Part shown: piece after piece, positions 58,053 to 64,000 of the stretch | How positions within the stretch are numbered: the first letter of the stretch is position 1 | Layout of the letters: every line of letters begins with the position of its first letter | Assembly (NCBI GenBank): GCA_024707305.1 | Contig: JANPZZ010000009.1 | Span: forward strand, 1-64,000 | DNA from: Chitinophagaceae bacterium | GTDB taxonomy: Bacteria > Bacteroidota > Bacteroidia > Chitinophagales > Chitinophagaceae | Length of the DNA stretch: 64,000 nt | Direction of reading: 5' to 3' | Notes under the pieces: model-generated | Told to the model about the DNA's origin: nothing | The model's input: the letters and a program-made list of their open reading frames with translations, nothing else | Database searches by the model: none | Translations under genes and position numbers: made by a program

Positions 58053-59153
58053 TCACCCCTCTTTAATCATTCCAATAAACTCATCAAACAGGTAGCGGCT
58101 ATCATGTGGGCCGGGTGTGCTCTCGGGGTGATACTGTACAGAAAATGCTGGTTTTCCTTTTACACGAATACCTTCAATCGAATGATCATTGAGGTTTACG
58201 TGTGTAACTTCAATATGATCTGCTTTTTTAACTGCTTCAGGATCCACACCAAAACCGTGGTTTTGTGTGGTGATTTCAGAACGACCGGTCAGCAGGTTTT
58301 TAACCGGATGGTTCAAACCGCGGTGTCCATGGTGCATTTTAAAAGTAGAGATGCCATTGGCAAGTGCCAACAACTGGTGACCGAGGCAAATACCAAATAC
58401 AGGTTTATCTTCCTGTAAAATCCCTTTCACCGTATCAATCGCATAATCCATGGAAGCAGGATCGCCAGGGCCGTTTGATATAAAATATCCTTTCGGTTGA
58501 AATTCTTTAACTGTTTGTAAAGGCGTTTTCGCAGGAAAAACTTTTACGAACGCACCACGATCTACCATGCAATGCAGGATGTGTTGCTTCACACCATAAT
58601 CCATTACTGCAATACGCACCGGCGATGCAGGATCCCCCATTTCATAAGCTTCTTTGGTACTCACCTGCGATGCAAGCTCCAGGCCATCCATATCAGGCAC
58701 AGCAGCCAGCTCCGCTTTTAGCTGATCCACGTCGAGATTGGCAGAAGAAATGATGCAGTTCATCGCACCTTTGGTACGGATATGTGCAACGAGTGCACGC
58801 GTATCCACACCTTCAATGGATACGATATTATTCTCCTTTAGATATTCATCGAGATTGCCTTTGGCCAGTTTGCGGGAATAACCTTCTTCGAGGTTGCGGC
58901 CAATTAATCCACGGATTTTAACGGAAGCTGACTCCACCTCATCCTCCTTCACACCGTAGTTGCCTACATGCACCGTGTTCATGATCAGGATCTGTCCAAA
59001 GTAGCTGGGGTCGGTAAATACTTCCTGGTAACCAGTCATCCCGGTATTGAAGCAGATTTCACCGGTTGTAGTGCCTATAGCACCAAATGCAAAACCATGG
59101 GCAACTGTGCCATCGGCCAGTACCAAAACAGCGGGATTTTTCTTGTCAGGCAT
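58053..59153 (-). CDS. carA: Carbamoyl-phosphate synthase small (glutaminase) subunit
   Basis: The 366-residue glutamine amidotransferase subunit supplies ammonia to CarB for carbamoyl phosphate in pyrimidine and arginine synthesis. The start is 59153 (MPDKKNPAVLVLADGTVAHGFAFGA). The N-terminal CPSase_sm domain has GEICFNTGMTGYQEVFTDPSYFGQI and VEGVDTRALVAHIRTKGAMN. The class I amidotransferase domain has FISNGPGDP, the nucleophile in FGICLGHQLLA and HPESTPGPHDS with the catalytic His/Glu. carB is not adjacent in the window. A -7 box lies 34 bp upstream. Confidence 0.96.
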   Translation of the reverse strand: MPDKKNPAVLVLADGTVAHGFAFGAIGTTTGEICFNTGMTGYQEVFTDPSYFGQILIMNTVHVGNYGVKEDEVESASVKIRGLIGRNLEEGYSRKLAKGNLDEYLKENNIVSIEGVDTRALVAHIRTKGAMNCIISSANLDVDQLKAELAAVPDMDGLELASQVSTKEAYEMGDPASPVRIAVMDYGVKQHILHCMVDRGAFVKVFPAKTPLQTVKEFQPKGYFISNGPGDPASMDYAIDTVKGILQEDKPVFGICLGHQLLALANGISTFKMHHGHRGLNHPVKNLLTGRSEITTQNHGFGVDPEAVKKADHIEVTHVNLNDHSIEGIRVKGKPAFSVQYHPESTPGPHDSRYLFDEFIGMIKEG

Positions 59154-59187
59154 GTATTGAGAAAGGGGGTTGAATAAACAAATTGCG

Positions 59188-59195
59188 CAAAGGTA
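59188..59195 (-). promoter_or_regulatory. -7 promoter box of carA
   Basis: The reverse strand reads TACCTTTG, 34 bp before the start at 59153, leaving a leader of about 25-30 nt. No repeat array adjoins it. Confidence 0.5.
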
Positions 59196-59260
59196 AGGCG
59201 TAATTTGTTCAGTCCGCCCCCCAAATATTTCACAATACTCTTTTTTATTTTCCACAACCA

Positions 59261-59689
59261 CTAATCGTCGATCCGCAGGAAGTTGCCGTGTTTGTCGAAA
59301 ACCAGCTCAATTCCATTCGATAAACGGGCTTCGCTGGTAGCGTCGTCCTTTTCCCAGCCACGGATAAAGGCGGCGGGATAATTTTCCTGCACATACTGTA
59401 AAACCAGCGGAGGGAATACACTGTTGGGAATCGGCTCTGAACCTTCAATCTCTTTCAGGTTACCTGAACGCGAAAATTCCAGCTTGGTACCGTTGTTCAG
59501 GTACACGTCGAAGGTGATTTTTGTGTTATCACGATCTTTAATAACCCGGGTAATGGTTTGGTCGGGGTAGTGTGTGGCGATAAAACTGCTTGCGTCTGCT
59601 GGCAAATCTCCTTCGTTTACAATCTTTTCTTTGTCGCACGATGTAAAAGCCAGGGTTAGCGCTAACGCTAACAAATGATAATACTTCAT
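59261..59689 (-). CDS. PepSY-like lipoprotein
   Basis: The 142-residue protein has lipobox FTSC (Cys18) and two PepSY-like (PF11396) units. Unit 1 is about 30-80 (LPADASSFIATHYPDQTITRVIKD...FDVYLNNGTKLEFSRSGNLKEIEG). Unit 2 is about 88-142 (VFPPLVLQYVQENYPAAFIRGWEKD...EARLSNGIELVFDKHGNFLRID). Such small exported proteins are common in Bacteroidota; their role is unknown, and inhibitory or chaperone-like binding is proposed for PepSY folds. It ends about 65 bp upstream of the carA promoter region on the same strand. Confidence 0.87.
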   Translation of the reverse strand: MKYYHLLALALTLAFTSCDKEKIVNEGDLPADASSFIATHYPDQTITRVIKDRDNTKITFDVYLNNGTKLEFSRSGNLKEIEGSEPIPNSVFPPLVLQYVQENYPAAFIRGWEKDDATSEARLSNGIELVFDKHGNFLRIDD

Positions 59690-59780
59690 AATAAGAGGTT
59701 TTTAAATTAAGGTCTGTACGAATTGTTACCTCATTATTACAACTTGCAAAAAGAATGCCCCTATTTCTTAATATATTTTT

Positions 59781-61340
59781 TTATTGCGTTGGATCATTTT
59801 TCCTGCGCTGCGCATATTTTTCACGTATCACATCCTGCACATTTACTTTATTAATCTTGCTTTCCAGCCATGAAATCACATCGAGGTAGGCAAAGGCACG
59901 CGATTCCAGCGGGTTGCCTTCATATTTTTTCAGTTTGTGTAGCAGCTTTTCAAATTCGGGCGTCAGCGCATGCGCCCCTACGTGGAAGGATCTCCGCAAA
60001 AACGCAAACATCTCCTCCTCCACCTTACTCAGGTTCTCCATCTTCGCCATATATCGATACACCGACTTGATGAGATATTCCAGTAGTTCAAAATTCCCCA
60101 GTTCATAATGGGCAATCAAATGCAGCAATCGCGAATAACACTGCAGGTCGGTCCGCAGATCGGCCTTCTGATTGATGATACGATTTAAATAATCGATCGC
60201 CTTTTCATTATCACCACTTCCGAAATAAAGACAGGCTATCTTGTAATAAAACACCAGCACCCTGTGCGTATCAAGATAGATTTCATACTCACGCAACATC
60301 TCCTCCAGGAAAGGCACCATCTTTATTCCTTTTTCAAATGTTCCCTGCAGAAAATAAAGATTGATCCGCGCCGTATACAGGTATTGATATGTCAGGATCC
60401 GGTTGTTGTCATTTTGCTTCACCAGTTTTGTCCTGGCAAACAATTCAAAACGACGAATATCTTTCTCCAGTTTACCATGATTCATTAAATCAAAATGCGC
60501 ACCCATCAGGTTGTGCATCCCCTTAATATAAGTGGCTGTTTCTACTGCCAACATTTGTGGATGAGTGTCGAACAAATCAACCCACTTCTGGCTATAACGA
60601 TAGTACTGGAGGAAATCAAGTCGAATGAAGGCATACCAGCAATAGCTTTGGTAGAGATAAAGCTTTTCATAAAAGCCCTCAGCCGTTTTTGCGTTTTCAG
60701 GTAAATGTGATTGAAAAAATACCTGGATGCTACGCATATCCTTTTCATTGCGTGCATGCCCGTGTTGGATATACCAACTATAAAGTTGAATGGAGAGATT
60801 GGAAAGCCTGTTAACCAGCGATAGCGAATTGGTTACAAAATCTGATTCATTGCTTAAAATATCCGCGCGGTCCTGCATACTGCGCGTGATATAAAGTGTT
60901 TCTATTTTCTTTTCAAAAAACAAAGCCTGCTGCAGGTAACTGATTTGTTGGTGCTCGCGGGCGAGGTCTTTAAACTGTTTTAAAGCTTTCAGTGTTTGCA
61001 GATACAATCCTTTATTATAAAGTATTCGTGCATAATCCATCAGCTCATGCAGGCGAATGTCAATATTGTCTTCGTCGCGGATAATGCGCAGGCTGGCCAG
61101 CAGTTGCCGGTACAAATGCGCTTTCATATTTGAAAGTTGTTGCTTCCGGATCGATTTGTTTTTGCGCAACAATGTGGCCTCATCGTACTCGCTCATTTTG
61201 TCCAGCGCATCGAACAGTTGTATGCTTTTCAGGTCATCACTCGAAGAGTTTCTTTTAACGAATAACTTAAAATTGCGCTTCTCGCTCTTTTCAAGCGATT
61301 TTATAAGTTGAAACAAGGGATCATTCAAGCGGTTGGGCAT
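59781..61340 (-). CDS. Large helical (TPR-like) cytoplasmic protein, function unknown
   Basis: The 519-residue protein has no signal peptide. It begins MPNRLNDPLFQLIKSLEKSEKRNFKLFVKRNSSSDD and is almost entirely helical, with repeated hydrophobic/aromatic helices (AHLYRQLLASLRIIRDEDNIDIRLHELMDYARILYNKG, LKALKQFKDLAREHQQISYLQQALFFEKKIETLY, VFYYKIACLYFGSGDNEKAIDYLNRIINQ). The last segment fits a TPR motif. I recall Chitinophagaceae homologues annotated only as hypothetical. An early KSEKRNFKLF motif with charged residues may be a binding segment. The gene is intact and single, diverging from leuA. Confidence 0.85.
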   Translation of the reverse strand: MPNRLNDPLFQLIKSLEKSEKRNFKLFVKRNSSSDDLKSIQLFDALDKMSEYDEATLLRKNKSIRKQQLSNMKAHLYRQLLASLRIIRDEDNIDIRLHELMDYARILYNKGLYLQTLKALKQFKDLAREHQQISYLQQALFFEKKIETLYITRSMQDRADILSNESDFVTNSLSLVNRLSNLSIQLYSWYIQHGHARNEKDMRSIQVFFQSHLPENAKTAEGFYEKLYLYQSYCWYAFIRLDFLQYYRYSQKWVDLFDTHPQMLAVETATYIKGMHNLMGAHFDLMNHGKLEKDIRRFELFARTKLVKQNDNNRILTYQYLYTARINLYFLQGTFEKGIKMVPFLEEMLREYEIYLDTHRVLVFYYKIACLYFGSGDNEKAIDYLNRIINQKADLRTDLQCYSRLLHLIAHYELGNFELLEYLIKSVYRYMAKMENLSKVEEEMFAFLRRSFHVGAHALTPEFEKLLHKLKKYEGNPLESRAFAYLDVISWLESKINKVNVQDVIREKYAQRRKNDPTQ

Positions 61341-61549
61341 CGTAATTCAAATATTTTAAAACCCTTTACAGGCAAAGGTTTCAGGCCATTTCTACCCTTT
61401 TTAACCCTGTAAATTTCTGCCAATTTTGGTTTTATCCGCACATGGCATGGGGTTAACTTAGGTGCGCAGGTTGTTTTATAGTTTTTCGAATAGCAAGCAA
61501 GCAAAAATAAGCAGCCTGCATTTTCTTCACTCCAATATATTGATTTATT

Positions 61550-62713
61550 ATGGCCGATGGAAAAATCCACATTTTCGACACTACATTAAGGGATGGCGAG
61601 CAGGTACCTGGGTGTAAGTTGAATACCAAAGAGAAAATTGAACTTGCCATTGCACTGGAAACACTCGGCGTAGATATCATCGAAGCCGGTTTCCCCATCT
61701 CCTCACCTGGCGATTTCGAATCGGTACAGGAGATTTCGAAAGTAGTAAAAGATACAACCGTTTGTGGGTTAACCCGCGCGGTTTTGAAAGACATAGAGGT
61801 TGCGGCCGAAGCACTCAAACCTGCACGTCGCCCACGCATCCACACAGGCATCGGCACCAGCGATTACCATATCAAATCAAAATTCAACTCTAACCGCGAA
61901 GACATTCTTCAACGCGCTATTCAATGCGTAAAATGGGCAAAGAACTTTGTTGATGATGTTGAATTTTATGCCGAAGACGCAGGTCGCACAGACAATGAAT
62001 ACCTCGCCCGCGTAGTGGAAGCTGTGATTGCTGCGGGGGCTACTGTTGTAAATATTCCTGATACTACCGGCTATTGCCTGCCACACCAGTATGGTGAAAA
62101 AATTGCTTACCTCGTTAATAATGTACCCAACATCGACAAAGCAATTATCTCTTGTCATTGCCATAACGATCTTGGACTTGCAACAGCTAATTCCATTTCA
62201 GGTGTTTTAAGTGGTGCACGTCAGATTGAGTGTACCATCAATGGACTTGGTGAAAGAGCAGGTAATACTTCGCTGGAAGAAGTGGTGATGATTTTGAAAC
62301 AACACCACACGCTGGGTTATTATACCAACATCCAGACAAAAATGTTGAACCCGATTAGCCGCCAGGTTTCAGATACGATGCGTATGCCTGTACAGGCGAA
62401 CAAAGCCATTGTGGGAAGCAACGCATTTTCACATTCGTCGGGTATTCACCAGGATGGATTCCTGAAAGATTCTCTCACTTACGAAATCATCGCGCCTGAA
62501 GAAGTGGGTGCCGACGGTTCACGCATTGTGTTAACTGCCCGCAGTGGACGGTCAGCACTCGCACACCGTTTCCATTTACTGGGCTTCCAGTTTAACCGCA
62601 ACGACGTAGATACGCTCTACGCAGAATTTTTGAAAATAGCCGATAGAAAAAAAGAAGTCGAAAACGAAGACCTGCAGTTGTTGGCCAAAACATACCAGGC
62701 CGTACCAGCTTAA
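61550..62713 (+). CDS. leuA: 2-isopropylmalate synthase, short form
   Basis: It condenses acetyl-CoA with 2-oxoisovalerate, the first committed step of leucine synthesis. The TIM barrel carries [16 protein letters not shown] (metal/substrate), [60 protein letters not shown] and, after the barrel, [11 protein letters not shown]. At 387 residues it ends after the first accessory subdomain and lacks the C-terminal LeuA dimerisation/leucine-binding domain of about 120 residues. Feedback inhibition by leucine is therefore not expected. It is followed 21 bp later by leuC, supporting the leucine role over homocitrate or citramalate synthase. Confidence 0.92.
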   Translation: MADGKIHIFDTTLRDGEQVPGCKLNTKEKIELAIALETLGVDIIEAGFPISSPGDFESVQEISKVVKDTTVCGLTRAVLKDIEVAAEALKPARRPRIHTGIGTSDYHIKSKFNSNREDILQRAIQCVKWAKNFVDDVEFYAEDAGRTDNEYLARVVEAVIAAGATVVNIPDTTGYCLPHQYGEKIAYLVNNVPNIDKAIISCHCHNDLGLATANSISGVLSGARQIECTINGLGERAGNTSLEEVVMILKQHHTLGYYTNIQTKMLNPISRQVSDTMRMPVQANKAIVGSNAFSHSSGIHQDGFLKDSLTYEIIAPEEVGADGSRIVLTARSGRSALAHRFHLLGFQFNRNDVDTLYAEFLKIADRKKEVENEDLQLLAKTYQAVPA

Positions 62714-62734
62714 CAGGAAAACAAAAATTGAAGA

Positions 62735-64000
62735 ATGGGAAAAACATTATTTGAGAAAATATGGGAGCGGCACGTTGTCAAGACCATTGATGGCGGGCCT
62801 TCTGTATTATATATTGATAAACATTTTATTCATGAAGTAACCAGTCCACAGGCTTTTAATGGATTGAATAAACGGGGAATAAAAGTATTTCGTCCCCAAC
62901 AGGTAGTTGCCACCGCCGATCACAATGTACCTACACTGAATCAACACCTGCCTATCCAGGAAGAACTCTCACGCAGACAGGTAGAAGCGCTGCATAAAAA
63001 CTGTGCAGAACATGGAATAGAACTTTACGGATTAGGGCATCGCTACCAGGGCATCGTTCACGTTATTGGCCCCGAACTGGGAATTACGCAGCCCGGAATG
63101 ACCATCGTATGTGGTGACAGCCACACTTCTACCCATGGCGCATTCGGAAGTATCGCCTTTGGCATTGGTACCAGCGAAGTTGAAATGGTAATGGCAACGC
63201 AATGTCTTATGCAAAGCATGCCTAAGCTGATGCGTATTAATATTGAAGGAAAACTGAAACCCGGTGTTGTCAGCAAAGACATCGTGTTATATATCCTTTC
63301 AAAGATAACTGCAAGCGGTGCTACTGGATATGCAGTAGAATTTGCAGGATCTGCCATTCGTGAACTCTCGATGGAAGCCCGCATGACCATTTGCAACATG
63401 AGTATAGAAATGGGTGCACGTTGTGGTATGATTGCACCCGACGTTACCACGATCAATTATATCAAAGGTCGCGAGTTTGCCCCAAAAGGTGAAGAATGGA
63501 ATGAGCAACTGAAATACTGGAAATCGTTATTCACAGATAGCGATGCTGTTTTTGATAAAGAGATCACACTGGTAGCTGAAGATATAGAACCCATGATTAC
63601 ATACGGCACCAACCCTGGAATGGGAATTGGCGTAAGTGGTCATGTTCCTGCTTTAAACGAAGTAGAGGAAAACGAAAAAGTTTCATTTCAGAAGTCTATC
63701 AACTATATGGGACTGCAAGCCGGCGCACCAATCAAAGGCCAAAAAGTTGATTATGTCTTTATCGGCAGCTGTACGAATTCGCGCATAGAAGATTTGCGTA
63801 TGGTGGCAAGTTTTGTAAAAGGAAAACAAAAAGCTTCTGATGTGGAAGTATGGGTTGTTCCTGGCAGCAAGCAGGTTGAGAAGCAGGCGAAAGAAGAAGG
63901 CATCGATCGCGTGTTTGAAGAGGCTGGCTTTTTACTGCGCCAACCGGGTTGCTCTGCATGCCTTGGTATGAATGAAGATAAAATCCCCGCAGGTAAATAT
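62735..64000 (+). CDS. leuC: 3-isopropylmalate dehydratase large subunit, cut by window end
   Basis: The open frame runs 422 codons from ATG 62735 to the end of the window without a stop, so the gene is partial. It isomerises 2- to 3-isopropylmalate with a [4Fe-4S] cluster. Motifs are [19 protein letters not shown]-type [55 protein letters not shown], the first cluster cysteine in [12 protein letters not shown], and Cys406/Cys409 in [13 protein letters not shown]. All cluster ligands are inside the window; about 40-50 residues are missing. leuD is expected next. Confidence 0.97.
   Translation, partial: MGKTLFEKIWERHVVKTIDGGPSVLYIDKHFIHEVTSPQAFNGLNKRGIKVFRPQQVVATADHNVPTLNQHLPIQEELSRRQVEALHKNCAEHGIELYGLGHRYQGIVHVIGPELGITQPGMTIVCGDSHTSTHGAFGSIAFGIGTSEVEMVMATQCLMQSMPKLMRINIEGKLKPGVVSKDIVLYILSKITASGATGYAVEFAGSAIRELSMEARMTICNMSIEMGARCGMIAPDVTTINYIKGREFAPKGEEWNEQLKYWKSLFTDSDAVFDKEITLVAEDIEPMITYGTNPGMGIGVSGHVPALNEVEENEKVSFQKSINYMGLQAGAPIKGQKVDYVFIGSCTNSRIEDLRMVASFVKGKQKASDVEVWVVPGSKQVEKQAKEEGIDRVFEEAGFLLRQPGCSACLGMNEDKIPAGKY

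Overview
The window looks like a chromosomal segment of a Bacteroidota bacterium, most likely of the Chitinophagaceae type. The evidence is two SusC/SusD pairs, a FecR/ECF-sigma pair, many lipoproteins, a probable type IX secretion C-terminal domain, DUF4974 and DUF6702 families, and TAnnTTTG -7 promoter boxes. No phage, transposase, CRISPR array or rRNA was seen; there is one tRNA (Val).

Layout. 1-6 kb: start of proS, two envelope genes (a low-complexity lipoprotein and a FadL-like porin), the thymidylate group folA-thyA-dCMP deaminase, and a NamZ-type muramidase. 6-8.5 kb: mtaB, a small conserved protein and tRNA-Val. 8.6-18.4 kb: a complete polysaccharide utilization locus (GH16 glucanase, PKD lipoprotein, SusD, SusC with STN domain, FecR, and a divergent ECF sigma factor), whose composition suggests beta-glucan/laminarin. 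18.4-22.7 kb: proline dehydrogenase, acyl-CoA thioesterase, and a MutS2 without Smr domain. 22.9-29.3 kb: a second SusCD pair behind a ROK regulator. 29.6-38 kb: msrA, a secreted T9SS-type protein, a peptide-binding lipoprotein, an M1 peptidase, a flippase and an NlpC/P60 lipoprotein. 38-47 kb: dnaE, trxA, a nucleoside permease, mqnE, a CBS protein and L-serine dehydratase. 47-57 kb: a sulfatase/LTA-synthase-like protein, a PAP2 phosphatase, a CNNM/CorC protein, DUF6702-HupE-M1 peptidase, an esterase and a MORN-like protein. 57-64 kb: aroQ, carA, a PepSY-like lipoprotein, a large helical protein, leuA and leuC (cut by the window end).

Two things dominate beyond the gene list. First, 22 genes, including the essential dnaE and thyA, are each broken by one or more single-base shifts (26 in total, 20 extra and 6 missing bases), nearly all in homopolymers or doubled bases. 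This is the signature of an indel-prone, unpolished assembly, so these genes are annotated here as whole genes with the shift position given. Second, the intergenic space is filled with degenerate short tandem arrays of strict period: 7 nt (CATCNNN words and CGGCAAA/CGTGAAA words) or 8 nt (CACATTTC-type words). There are also AATCTGTG/AATCCGTG hairpins and a ~100-bp tandem element built around a 26-bp palindrome. Arrays often occur as inverted partners around an intergenic region, and several stop within a few bases of the -7 box of the next gene. This repeat system is the most unusual feature of the window.
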